Origin: Notamacropus eugenii
Lineage: Eukaryota; Chordata; Mammalia; Diprotodontia; Macropodidae
NCBI RefSeq assembly: GCF_028372415.1
Contig: NC_092878.1
Coordinates: forward strand, 27,572,903 to 27,636,902
DNA length: 64,000 nucleotides
Direction of reading: 5' to 3'
The notes under the pieces were generated by a model. It did not search any database and was not told the DNA's origin. It worked only from the letters and a program-made list of their open reading frames with translations. This document shows, one piece after another, positions 1 to 22,440 of the stretch. Position 1 is the first letter of the stretch; each line of letters begins with the position of its first letter. The translations under genes and the position numbers were made by a program.

Positions 1-122
1 TCCAACTCCATTATGTTCCTGTCAAAATGGAGTCTAGCATCTATTTTCTTACATATATGCTAGGAAAATTGGCTATCTAGGCTTTTACGTATATGTTTTT
101 GACTGTTGTTTCCTTCCTTTAG

Positions 123-11527
<11,405 letters not shown>

Positions 11528-12084
11528 GCAAGCCCAGCCTGCTGCTCCTGACCCTGCATGCGCCACAATGATGTTCCTCTTCCCTTCTCCCTTGGTTTGC
11601 CCTCTTTGGGCTGGAGCAGCAGGGGTGCTGGGAAGAGACTCTTTAAACTGCCAGTCATCTGTAACATAAAACCATTTACTGTATAGATCTCCCTCATCCG
11701 CCCACTCTCCTTCCCCTCTTGCTGCCCCACACCTGTGTGGATTCGAGTCTCTTGGGTTTTATCCATGTCTTTCAGTTTGCATTTTACTTTTTATTTTGTC
11801 ATCACCACAGTCCATTGGGCCACTCTGCCTACATTCAGTATTATAGCAGAGTCAGGATTCCTGCCAGAGCCTGTGGGTGGCAGCAGCAGCAACCCTGGGC
11901 AAGCTTCTCCCTGTACCACGTTGGGCATGGCCATCAAGCTTCAGCACCTGTCCCATGTTCACAGGGATGGGGACTGGTCACCTACAGTCTTCCTTCTCTA
12001 CATCTTTCTCCTCTTTCTCCACCTGTGCAGAAGGGAGTTTTTGAAAACTGGTTTAGTTTCCCAAAGTGTACATTTTAAGAGGGA

Positions 12085-12180
12085 GGTGTGTATGTGTGTG
12101 TGTATGTATGTATGTATGTGTGTGTGTGTGTATGTGTGTGCATATGTGTGTATACATGAGTGTGTGTATGTGTGTGTGTG
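12085..12180. repeat. (TG)n/(TATG)n microsatellite in RTF1 3' UTR
   Basis: Roughly 95 bp of alternating TG with TATG interruptions. A second related TG/TA stretch lies at about 12740-12910. The open frames across it (Cys-Val or Thr-His-rich) are repeat translations. Confidence 0.95.
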
Positions 12181-14353
12181 GATTTTTTCCAGGTGTTTTT
12201 TTATCATTTTTAAGATGCAGTACTCTTTGTATCAGTCTGTTATGGTTCTCTACGGCTGTTTCAAATTTCTATCAGCTGTATTTGAGCATCTGAAACTAAA
12301 AGAAAGAAACTTATTAAATGTGATTCTTCTTATTAAACAGGCCTGGCTACTATAGCTGTGTGACTCCCTCCCTGATTCCCTGTCACCTCTATGAACTCTG
12401 AAAAACTCCCTAGTAAAGTCTCTACCCAGTGGATGGGGAGGGGTTGAGGGTGGGGGCGACAGTCCAGAGCCAGGGTTCAAGGGAGGGCAGTGAGACTTAA
12501 GTCCTCACTGATCCACAGAGGCAGAAAGTGGCTTCTCGGCTACAGTGTGGAGCCTCTGCCCTCGGCCCCATGCACATGTCTGCTCTTTCTATGCCCTATA
12601 ACCTTATGCTCCTAGAAATTGTTTCGCTTTTTGAGCAATTCTAAAGTTAGCTTTTTTTAAAAAAGAAAAAAAAAAGAGAAATTGTTTAACGTGAGTGGAA
12701 AGGACATAAAAGGCAAATTGAAAGTTACAAGCATGTGCAGTTGTGTGTGTGCATATATATATACATAAATGATATATATCCGATGTACACATGTGCACAT
12801 GTATGTGTGTATACGATATATATCACATACATGTGTGTGTATATCTTTATATAGTTGGTGCAGCTAATGTAATGCCAGCACAAAGGTGTGTTTGTGTGCG
12901 TGTGTGTGTCTTTATGGAATGTTTGAAAGGAGATAAGCCGACTGCTTGATAATCATTCTCAGGTGTAAAGCTCCAAATGTAAATAAAAGTGACGTTTAAC
13001 AAATCTTTTCAGAACAAAGTACAGCTAAATATACTAAACCAAGAACTAAGCTAAAGGAACAACTGAGGGCCTGATTTCTTTGGAGGGAAGGGGAACTGGA
13101 TGTTCTGTGCTGCACCTCTCTAGTTCCTGATGGACAGCAGGGAGTTGGGGGAAGGGGGAGATGAAGAAAAGATCAGGGATAAGTTGTATTTAATCTTAGA
13201 AATTAAATGGATAGCTTTCCTGAGTTTATCAGATCCTCAGTGTTGTTTTAACTTAGTTTACATTTTTCCTTTAAAAAAAAAAACCAGAGGATATTTTAAA
13301 GAAAGAGTCCATTGTGATGGTGTGAAATCAGCGAATGGACTGTAAAACAGGGCTGCAGCAGCTGCAGCTCTACTCTATTGTGTGAAGGAAAATTGATGGG
13401 CTTATTAAAAAAATTTTTTTAAAAACTTATTTACTTGAATAGTCCATTGACTGAAAACCCACCCTTTGTGGACTATTGTGTAAATATGGAATCACAGACT
13501 GTTAAACATTTTCTGGACTCTGTGCCTGAGTCACTGAGGCCACCAGGGCCTCTCATCTAACTATGTACTTGGACTTTTTTATTTTTGTTTTTAAAAGAAG
13601 TGAATTTACAGAATCAGCCAGAATTGCTGGAGTCACTTTGATCCACCATGTAGATCTGTATTTAGCAACATTTGGATTTGGAGAAGTGCGCCAATGATGT
13701 TACAGCTGTGTAATAAAATTTGTATTAAAAAGTAATTGCTATTTGCATCACAGTGTAGCTGGTTTGCCACCACCTTCCCACATACTACAGATGAAACCTT
13801 CAGCCTGAGACTATGAAGCACAGAGGGGCTCCCATTTGGACTGACTGCAATAGAGTTAGGGGGAAAAAAATCAACCAAAGAAGACTAAAGGCTGAACTTG
13901 ACTCATCACCTGAATAGCCCACCTGTGGTTTGGCCTCCCTCCCCAAGACTGCTAACTCTTCTCCAGGCTCGTGCAAAGCAGGTGTATCACTTGGTTCCAA
14001 AAAACTGTCATTGTCGCAAAGCTGTAGTCTCTGGGGCTGTGCACAATTGTTTCCATGCCCAGAGTGAGAAGCAAGAGTCCGGCCCAGCTTGCACTGTGGT
14101 GCTTCCGTGATGATGGGAACATTGGCTTGAGGGGCTATTACACAAATTTTCTGTTTCTTCCAGGAAAGGTAACCCCTTCCCTTCTGTTCATATGCTGAGC
14201 TCATGATGTACAGATCTGAATGTCTGTCGGTCTTGCTTTTCCTCTTCTGACAGGTGTGGGGTGAAGCCTCGTTTCCCTTCAGAAGGGATGATTTTATTTG
14301 CTTTTGTTTGTGTGGAGTCCTGACTTGTCACTCAAACTGTACAGATATCTGTA

Positions 14354-14359
14354 AATAAA
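14354..14359 (+). promoter_or_regulatory. RTF1 distal poly(A) signal AATAAA
   Basis: Canonical hexamer followed about 15-25 bp downstream by T-rich and G-rich sequence. Alternative hexamers at 12982-12987 and 13712-13717 suggest possible alternative polyadenylation. Confidence 0.65.
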
Positions 14360-16419
14360 CTTTATGCCCTGTTTTAACAAGGGGACCAGATTTAATCCGA
14401 TGACTACATCCCAGATGGCAAAATCTGCCACAGAGCTGTGTCCTAAAAGCCTAAGAATTTATCTCCCTTTTCTCCTATTGCCTTACTTCCTTCTGTTCTT
14501 GGGCCAAAGATGAGGGACTCAGAAGCTTTCTCATTTCTCAAACCTTAAGCAACCTGACTTCCTAAGATCCATTGCTGTCATCCTTTCATTTCCCTCAAAA
14601 CCATAAGGCAGCTAGCTGACTTGGAAAATAGTAATATCCTGCCTTAGATAGAGCAAAGGCTCTTTTCAGTAAAGTGGGAGAGAACATAACATTGCTGCTT
14701 TCTCCACCATTTGTATTTAATGGAAGTGATGCCCCCTGACCCCTTCACACCCTGAAGAAAGTCTAAGCTCTCTATTAAACTAAATTATGCTGTCTTCCAC
14801 CTACTATGAGATGGATCCAGTCCCACCAGTACACTGGTTTGCAGAGCCTACATTTGAAAGAGGACAGTCCTTCCAGCCTTCAGCTCAACTAAGCACCAAG
14901 AAAACCCAGATGGGTACCAGAGTCATCACCCGTAGGCTATAGGATTATGAGTGACGTGTAGATTCAAAGGAGGTGTTAACTTGTTCCAAATCCGTTAGAG
15001 GGCAGTAGCTCTAGGACGCTATCCTATTGTAATGTGATAGTCCTTAAACAATTTTACAGAATCCACTTAGTCTGAATTCAGCCAGGGAGGGAAATTTGGA
15101 CATCAGTCCTAGTGCGAGGCAACAATTAAAGTCGCCATCCATGAGTAGCAGGTGGGACCCTGCCTAAGATTGTCTCTATCTCTGTCTCAAGCTAATCTTG
15201 AGTTTAATTGATTGCATTTCTTGGGGTCAGGTTTTGTGAGAAAAAGTTTCCAGAGAGCATCCTGCCTTGGGGAAGGGAATCCTTAATCCAGCCTGATACA
15301 TACGAGCTTGGGAAGCTTTGAGAACTGTCCTGTTCTTTACCACGTTGCTATAAGAAGTGCTTGGGACAATTTCCTAAGTTCCTAAAACCTTACTTTCAAA
15401 CTCTTTGGAGGACTCCCTCCCTCTCCACTTAGACACACCCACAACAGCCCAAATAAGCTTATGAATATACCAGACTTTGCACTAGTTCATTCTTACCCTC
15501 TTCCCATATCATTTTTACTCCCTCAGCCCAAATAGGATAAAGAGGTCCAGACCCATCCCCCTTCTCCCTCTCCTGGAGGGACTTGGCTCAGAAATGGGCA
15601 CTGCCCCTATTGGTGGGGGAGGAATCTGGCAGAGCTGGGAGCTGCAGGGTGCTTTTCCCAAGCATTGTTTGCAGCAGGGGAGCTGGAAATTGCCAAGGTC
15701 AGGTTGGACCGGATTTAACTGATTTGAGGATGGGAGAATGGGGTGAAGATGGGAAGGGAGAAAGCTCCTCAGGACCATGTAGGAAGTAGGCAGGGTCCCA
15801 AGGTTAGTAGGTCAGGTATAAACAACATGCATCCCTGCAGCTTAGACAAGAAGGGGAGACTGGTTCTAGACCAGATCCTCTGGATAGACAAGAGACAGCC
15901 TGTGTTGCAATCAAATCCAAGGGACCAAAGGTTAAGGTACCGAGAGAATATGTAAGTGCAAAAGGAAGAAAGAAGAAATAGCAAAACGAGTCAAAAATTA
16001 AAAACCCCTGGCAAGAATTCCTGTTTCTTCCATGAAGATTAGGATTCCAAGATAAGAAGATAAGGAAAGTCCTCTGATGATGAATAACCTAACATAGAGG
16101 CCCTGAGGACCTGAAGGGAGCCACAAGTGGTTGGGGAGGGGCGGGGTTGAAGGAAGAAATGTTGGGTTGAACACCTCCAAAAAGGTTAATAAATGGAAGG
16201 GACCTTGGAGGTTGTCTTTTCAGCTCTTGTTTTTACCCCTCAGTTCTAGAGAAGGAAGCAGCTTGCTCAAAGTCACAGGATACTCATAGCTATGCCTAGA
16301 ACTCAGATGTGGACCTTCATTTGGTTTACTCCCACATCCCACCCCATCCCATTGACCTGGCAAAGGCCACAGGCAGGGAGTGCTTGGAAGTGAGTGGGGT
16401 CCAGGTTGAAAGGGCAAGT

Positions 16420-16735
16420 GCAGTGTACTGGAAAGTGCTGGAGTTGGATTCAAATGACCCATCTGGATTGTATTCCATTTGACCACTTAGTGTGTGACTT
16501 CTCTGTCACAACTTCTCTGGGCTACCGTTTCCTCATCTATAAAAGAAAAGTGTTAGGCTACAAGATCGTAGATTTGGACCTAGAATGGACCTTATAGGTT
16601 ATCTGTCCCAAACCCACCCACCTCATTTTTACAGAGAGGGAAATGGAGGCCTAGACAAATTAAGTGACTTGTCAAAGGTCACAGAGGAGGGAGTTGAAAG
16701 CAGATCTCCCTACTCCACTACCTCAGGCTACCCTT
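16420..16735 (+). repeat. two adjacent SINEs (MIR/CORE type)
   Basis: The first copy reads 'gtactggaaagtgctggagt' through 'ccgtttcctcatctataaaa'. Directly after it comes a second piece with 'cctcatttttacagagaggg' and 'ttaagtgacttgtcaaaggt'. Both are diverged. Confidence 0.75.
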
Positions 16736-17633
16736 TTTTGCCACTTCTATAAAAGAAATAGGCTAGATAATCTCTAAGGAGCAGCTGGACCAGTTATATC
16801 TGGGGGGCAGAGGAGGGAGAGCTCTGAGAGACAAGAAACAAATCCAAGAAGTTTCCCTTCATAACCAGATAACTTGAACTGATAAGGTTAAGGATTTGCA
16901 CACTCCCCCTTCCCCTATATCTGAGAGGGCAGAGAGCCGTCACCCTGACTGGTCCCGGCAGAAGAGCCAGCTTGATGGGGAGGGGAAGCAGAGGGGCTGA
17001 ACCTCTGGCTAGGGAAGGCGGTGCTCAGCCAGCTCCCAAGGCAGGGCTAGAAGGCAAGGGTGTGTCTGTCCAAAGAAAGGAGGGCTGGGATATTGTGTCC
17101 TTTGTGGATCACTGCACTCTGCGGATCTCAGGACCCCTCCCACACCTTTCTCCATACTCCCAGGGAAGGCTTTTTTGTTTTTTTGATCCCCGATCCTTTC
17201 TGCTCACTTAGCCCGATCCAAGAGTTACCTCAACTTCTCCCTTAAGAGCTTTCTGCAGCTACTCTGACATCTTTCCAGGTGAGACTTGGGAATGCTCCAG
17301 AAACTCATTCCTGGGGATACCTGAACCTAGAGCTATGACTTGGCTTTTTTTCCCCATCTGGGTCAAAACCATTTTGGGGGGAGAGGGATGGGAAAGGAGT
17401 CAGAGTACAAAATTAAACTGCCTGTGCAGCTAAGGTGGGAAAGGGGGCATTCTGTTTCCCAACCTTCATCTTCCTCTGGTCTAAAACTTCACTCCTTTAC
17501 CTTCTCCTGAGTCATCTTCACCCTCAAACTTGCCATCCTCTCCTTCCTCACTCACCTTGGGGGCTGAAGACCTTGAGGACAGAAGCCAAAGCCTCTGGAT
17601 GCCTCACAAAATGCCCCCTTCACAACCTCCATG

Positions 17634-17846
17634 TAGGTTGTTGTGTTTGTCCTTCGTTTTTGAAGACTATGACATCAGAGAAATGATGACATGACTTGCA
17701 CTTGACCTTGTTCTGAGTGAAGGAGAGCTGTGCAAGGTCACCAGCCTCACTTTCTCCTCCTGAGCCATCTGGATCCAGTGACCAGATATTCATCAGGATG
17801 ATAGGAGATGGCCCAGGATGCAATGGGAGACCTAGGCCTTTTTAGG
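17634..17846 (+). repeat. marsupial interspersed repeat (SINE-like)
   Basis: Matches in style a repeat common in marsupial genomes: 'gttgttgtgtttgtccttcg', 'atgacatgacttgcac', 'gtcaccagcctcactttctc', 'ggagatggcccaggatgca', 'gggagacctaggccttttt'. I recognise the pattern but cannot name the family with certainty. Confidence 0.6.
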
Positions 17847-18299
17847 TGCAGAAGCCCTGGGTCACAGCCCTCCCCCTCCCCCCCACCCTAATTATGATTC
17901 TACCTAGGCCCAAGGCTATTTTGACCTCCTTCTTACACTGCTTAGACAAAGCCACCACTGAGGAGCACCTTTACGGGAAGGGAAGTTAATTAAGCCCTTA
18001 GGCTGAAACCCAGAAGGATTAGACTTAGCCTAGCCACAACTGCAGGACTTTCTGTCCCTGAACCAATAACTAAGGCCTGAAGACAACCCCAGCAACCTGA
18101 AGGACCTGGCTGTCAAGTGGCCAAGAGGAAGGTGAAGTCCCAAGCTAGAAGCAGAGTTGAACCAGGAACCTAATTCTCCCAGGCAGAAAAAGTTCAGCCA
18201 CAGCAGTGCTTTTTGTCTTCTATGGCTCAGCGTTTACTTCTCTCAGCGAGGTATGCAGGCGCTGGGGAGGAAAGTGTGCACGTGGCAGAGCTTCCCAGA

Positions 18300-18460
18300 A
18301 AAATGTCAGCTCCTTAGGGACAGGGATTCTTCTTCCTTTGGTCCTTATATCTCCAGCACTTAGTATGTAGTAGGTGGTTTGGTTTTTGCTTTTTATTTTC
18401 ATTCTCTGGAAATCAAGAAAGGCCTGGCTGCATTCATAAATGTTTGTTGATTCATTAATC
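18300..18460 (+). repeat. L2-like LINE 3' tail
   Basis: Pattern 'tcagctccttagggacaggg', 'cttatatctccagcacttag', 'tatgtagtaggtgg' and 'ataaatgtttgttgattcat' is typical of CR1/L2-clade 3' ends and their SINE relatives. Confidence 0.55.
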
Positions 18461-18639
18461 AAGGCTGGTTGGCTTGGATTGGATGGTGCATCTCCAGCTG
18501 CTGGTACTACACTTAGACTCTAGGAGGCTCTGTTCTCTCTACTCTTCCAGGGTTGTGTGTGGTCTAAAAGCTCCTTCTGTCTTCAGATTAATGGGGACAA
18601 TACTGATATTTTTCAGAAAGAGTTTTATGAGAAAGAGAC

Positions 18640-18935
18640 AGATAGAGAGGAAAGACAAAGAGGCAGAGAGAAGAGGAGGGGAGAAGAGCGAAGGGGAGAG
18701 GAGAGAAGGAAATAAAAAAGGGGGAAAAAGGAGAGGAGGGGAGGGGAGGAAAGAGGAGGGGGGAGGAAGAGAAAGATAGAGTAAGGAGAGGGGAGAGGAA
18801 GAGGACAAAGAGAATAGGAAGAGGAGAGAAAAGGGAAAGAGGAGAGAGAAGAGATAGAAAAGGGAGAGGAGAAGAGGAGGAGGAGAAGGACAGAAGGAGA
18901 GAGAGAAAGAGAAATAGAGAGAAAGAGAGAGAGAA
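18640..18935. repeat. GA-rich polypurine tract
   Basis: About 300 bp made almost only of A and G on the + strand (GAGA, GGAGAGG, AAGAGGAGG blocks). Long open frames here on both strands (Arg/Glu-rich on +, Ser/Leu-rich on -) come from composition alone. Confidence 0.97.
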
Positions 18936-19139
18936 TGAACAGTATAATTTTCCAGAGTACCAGAATCTTCTGTTGTGTATTCACAGGTTGTCTTTTGGCA
19001 GCCACAATTTGAGGAGGTTGTCCCTTTTAGAATTCATCCCCCCCCCAAAAAAACCCCACTATCCAAGGACTCTACTCTCAATTCCCTCCTCCCCCCCCCC
19101 CAAATAAAGAAGGGAGCCCTCACGATAATAAACCTGTTC

Positions 19140-19310
19140 ATAAGGGATCCTGGGTAGCTGTGTGACCCTGGTCAAGTCTGCCTCCGATTCTTCGTCTGTA
19201 AAATGCACTTACTTCTCACCTCCCAGACTTGTAAGGATAAAATGAAATGGTAGGGAAGCATTTTACAAACCTTTAAAGAGCTATATAAATACTAGCTATT
19301 AGCTATAATA
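19140..19310 (+). repeat. MIR-type SINE
   Basis: Contains 'agctgtgtgaccctggtcaa', 'cttcgtctgtaaaatgcact', 'aaggataaaatgaaatgg' and 'agagctatataaatactagc', the usual order of MIR-like elements in sense orientation. Confidence 0.75.
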
Positions 19311-20006
19311 AGTCTATTTTTACCCAGTCCATTATATCACATGCACAGCAAATACTGAGCCAATTTATTTGCTCCCCTCATAGCAAAAGGTTGATTAGAC
19401 TGCAACTCTGCTCTGTTCCTATAGATAAGCCTTTAAATGGAAGAGTTTAATTTAGCTGTAGTTGGTGGTGGGAGGTGTGGGAAGGAGGGGTAAAAGGAGG
19501 GAGAAAGGAAAGTGACGAACTGCATCTATTCTGAGGCAGTGGACAGCTCCAGCCCTCAGAAGAAAAAAAAAGTGAAGCGTCTGGGGTCTGGACCAGTGGA
19601 GAAGCGCCTACTGGAGGCATCTGTACCAAGGCGGATTTGGAATCACAAGGGTTTGGGTTCAAATGTCAAATTCACCAGTTAGTCCCTGTGCCACCTCCGG
19701 TAAGTCTCCACCCTCTCAGTCTCAATTTCCTTATCTCTAAAATGAGGGAAATTGGACGAGATGAGGCTCTTTTCAGTTCCAAATCTTATGAACTACTCCC
19801 ACCACCACCAAGAGAAACAAGCCCCTAGACGTCAGCCTAAGTTGACTGGCAGAAACTCTGGGGAGACAGTGGAGAGGAAAGGAAAGGCCTGGAGAGAAGC
19901 CTTGGAATCCCTGTGGCCCTGTGGGGGGCGGGGGGGGGGGGAGGAGAGAGAGGAAAAGGCATGGAGCTGACTCCCCATCTCTAGACCTCCTGATTTCATC
20001 CTGTAG

Positions 20007-21622
20007 GCTCCCCAGAGCTCCTGAAAGTCAAAATCGGCCAAGTGCCCTACAAACTGCACTGTCTTTTTGGCTTGTGTCTCCTGTTGCTCTGGATCTATTA
20101 CCGCCAGTTGGAGCCCCCCGAAACTGGTAAGCAACTCAGGAATCCTTCGATGGAGGGAAACAAGGGCCAAATCAGGTGTACAGCCACATTTCTTTCTTTT
20201 CCTTTTTTTTTTGGAGGGAGATGGTGATCGTGTTGGAAATGTTCGGTAATAGAGCTTGTAAGGACATCCCTTCTTCTCTACGTAGTAGATCAACCTAGCA
20301 ATCAATACTAGGGTCACGGATAAGTTAGTTAAGTGACTTGTCCATCTTTTTTTGGGTCAAAAAAGAAATTTGAACTCACACCTTCCTGACTTTACAGCAG
20401 GCTGCACTCCGATGCTTCTCCAGCAAGACTGCTCAGCTGTAAACTCCTTAAAAAGAAGGAGCCGTATCTGATTCCTGAGTTCCTTTTTCTGTAAAAGGAG
20501 AAGATTGTGGAGTGACCAAACCTCCTCCTAATAGTGATAGTAATAGCTAGTGTTGTTACAGAGCTTTAAGGCTGGCAAAACGCTTTACTCGCTTGATCAT
20601 CACAACCGCCCTGAGGCGTAGGTGCTATTATTATCCACATTTTACAGATGGGGAAACTAAGGCACGGAGAGGTTTGGTTTTTTTTTTTTAATCCCTTGCT
20701 AACGACAGCATTCGAACCCAGGACTGCCGGATCCCGGCTCCTGGGCTCCCTCCGCGGCGCTCCCTGACGCCACCCCATCTTCCTTCTCCGCACAGATGCC
20801 CACAGCCCCTGGCAGCGCACGCAGCAGCTCCGGCAGGCGCAGCTGAGCGCCGCCTGCAAGAGGCATGGACTCTGGAGGTCCGGTAGCCTCCCCGTGCCCA
20901 GGCAAGTAGCCCGGCAGCTGCTGGTGGAGCCCAGCCGCCGCCTGCTGTTCTGCGAGGTGCCCAAGGCGGGCTGCTCCAACTGGAGGCGCGTGCTGCTCCT
21001 GCTCACCCTCAACCTGAGCCGCTGGGACCCGGCCGAGGTGCAGTCCGGCAGCCTGCACCGCACGCACCTCCTGCAGCGGCTCAGCTCCTTCCAGGCCCCC
21101 GAGCGCGACCTCGTGCTGAAGCGCTACACGCCCGTGCTGGTCACCCGCCACCCGCTGGAGCGCCTGGTCTCCGCCTACCGGGACAAGCTCCTGCACTCGG
21201 AGCCCTACTACGTGCGCCTAGCAGCCAGGATGCGCACGGCCGTCCGCGGGGCCCGGGAGCCGGCGCCCCAGCGCAACCTCACCTTCCCCGAGTTCGTGAC
21301 CTTCGTGCTGCGGCAGCCGCCCGCCGAGCTGGACGTGCACTGGAAGCCCACCGCGCTGCTCTGCTCGCCGTGCAGGGTGCGCTACCAGGTGCTGATCCGG
21401 CACGAGAGCCTGAGCTCGGAGGCGGGGCACGCGCTGAGCTTCCTAGGAATCTCCGTCCGGGGGCTCTTCCCCTCCATCAAGGAGCACCAGCGCGAGAAGC
21501 GCACGGACGGCCAGCTCACTCGGCACTACCTTGGTCAGCTCAGCCCCGCACAGCTGAGCGGCCTCCACAGCCTCTACTTCCTTGACTTTACGCTCTTTGG
21601 GTACCATCCACTGCACCCCTGA
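20007..21622 (+). CDS. HNK-1-family carbohydrate sulfotransferase, CHST8/9-like (5' exon not found)
   Basis: Likely a Golgi type II membrane enzyme moving sulfate from PAPS to a glycan, perhaps GalNAc-4-O. Two exons: 20007-20126 and 20796-21622, joined in phase (g + at gives Asp), 314 visible residues plus TGA. Exon A encodes a basic flank (KVKIGQVPYK) and a membrane anchor (CLFGLCLLLLWIYY). Exon B has the PAPS 5'-phosphosulfate loop (CEVPKAGCSNWRR), the 3'-phosphate site (RHPLERLVSAYRDK), two N-glycosylation sequons (NLS, NLT), the family segment LDVHWKPTALLCSPCRVRY and a C-terminal YFLDFTLFGY. CEVPKAGCSNW and the LCSPC segment are closest to CHST8/CHST9 as I remember them. A stop precedes exon A in frame, so the initiator Met must lie in an upstream exon I could not identify. 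The frame is intact and exon B is CpG-rich. It could instead be another HNK-1-family paralogue; substrate is inference. Confidence 0.85.
20530..20690 (-). repeat. MIR-type SINE in sulfotransferase intron
   Basis: On the + strand: 'aatagctagtgttgttacag', 'tcatcacaaccgccctgagg', 'attatccacattttacagat', 'gggaaactaaggcacggaga'. This is the reverse orientation of a MIR-like element, between the two sulfotransferase exons. Confidence 0.75.
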
Positions 21623-21664
21623 CGACCATCGTGCCCTGGATGGGAGCTGGAGGCTGCCCGACAG

Positions 21665-21760
21665 CAAGCCTTTATTAAGTTCCTAGGAGTTGGGGGGAGT
21701 GCAGAGATAGAATAAAACCGAACAGTACCCTGCCCTCAAGAAGCTTACAGGTACCTGGGT
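21665..21760 (+). repeat. CORE-SINE fragment in sulfotransferase 3' region
   Basis: Begins 'ctttattaagttcctagga' and ends 'ccctgccctcaagaagcttacag', a known SINE layout. It begins about 40 bp after the sulfotransferase stop codon and supplies an AATAAA at 21711. Confidence 0.65.
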
Positions 21761-21806
21761 GTAAAGCAATAGGTAACACAGAAATGTGAACGTAAGATAA
21801 AAATGA

Positions 21807-21812
21807 AATAAA
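21807..21812 (+). promoter_or_regulatory. candidate poly(A) signal of the sulfotransferase
   Basis: AATAAA 185 bp after the stop codon. Another AATAAA at 21711-21716 lies within SINE-derived DNA. Either could end the transcript. Confidence 0.45.
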
Positions 21813-22374
21813 GAAAAAGCGAATGTCGTTGGGTCAAAACACTCAAAACTGGGGGGAGCGGGGAGGGCGGAGGGTGTGATCTGGAAAGACCTTTGTAGGA
21901 GCAGAATTCGAACCTTAACGATCCTTGAAGGAAGTCAGGGATTCAAAGAAATAAAAAGCAGGAAAGCGGGGCGAGGGGAAGGCCATTCCTCCTGAAGAAA
22001 GGCGAGGTGTCGGGAAATGGAGTGTGGTTCAAGAGGGTACCGAGAAGACGCCAGGATGGCTGGAACGTAAAGCCTGAGAGTAAAGAAGTAGGCCCCCAAG
22101 TGGACTTCGGAACCTTTCCCCTCGCTTAGGGAAATTGCTTCTCTGTGACTCAGTCAGTGAGTAACTCAGTCACATTAACAGTGGCTTGTAAATCTACTAC
22201 GGGTGGGGATGGCGGTAGTTTTACAGCCACAACACCCAGGCACACACACCTTTCCTCAGCCCAAGTTATGACTCTGTGTGTTATACATACGTAAGGGAAG
22301 TTTATGTATCTTTTATTACAGGAATGCCCTCTGAGAGGAGCAGAAGGTTTCCGTCAGCTTTCTTTCTGTGTCAG

Positions 22375-22440
22375 CTCCTTCTTCCCTCCTTCCTTCCCTC
22401 CCTCCCTCCTACCTTTTTTCCTTCCTTCCTTCCTCCTGTC
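22375..22440. repeat. (CTTC)n/(CCTCC)n pyrimidine tract
   Basis: Imperfect CTTCC and CCTCC repeats, almost free of purines on the + strand. Confidence 0.9.

Larger units (their letters stand above)
11528..14375 (+). other. RTF1 3' UTR
   Basis: Non-coding tail of RTF1 after the TGA at 11525-11527. It carries three canonical AATAAA hexamers, at 12982, 13712 and 14354. The last one (gtaaataaactttatgcc) is the likely main site, giving an UTR of about 2.85 kb. Two TG-rich microsatellites lie inside. The length is inferred from the hexamers, not from transcript data. Confidence 0.7.
14376..20006. other. intergenic, RTF1 to sulfotransferase
   Basis: No exon I can support. Contents seen: SINE copies (about 16,420-16,735, 17,634-17,846, 19,140-19,310, 19,630-19,800), an L2-like tail (about 18,300-18,460) and a polypurine tract (about 18,640-18,935). 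A missing 5' exon of the downstream sulfotransferase should lie here. A donor-like CAG/GTGAGA at 17,278-17,283 is a weak candidate. Confidence 0.7.

Noticed and set aside
11735-12355. A 206-codon + strand frame downstream of RTF1
   Set aside because: It lies in the RTF1 3' UTR and runs through a TG microsatellite that supplies most of its Cys/Val-rich part; no homology recognised.
16972-17211. A 79-codon frame considered as first exon of the sulfotransferase
   Set aside because: No signal anchor or family similarity, no good donor in the needed phase.
18625-19005. A Ser/Leu/Pro-rich 126-codon frame on the - strand
   Set aside because: Translation of the polypurine tract; composition only.
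20566-21196. Open frames of about 165 codons on the - strand over the sulfotransferase exon
   Set aside because: Shadows of the GC-rich coding exon on the opposite strand; the + strand frame carries the conserved motifs.
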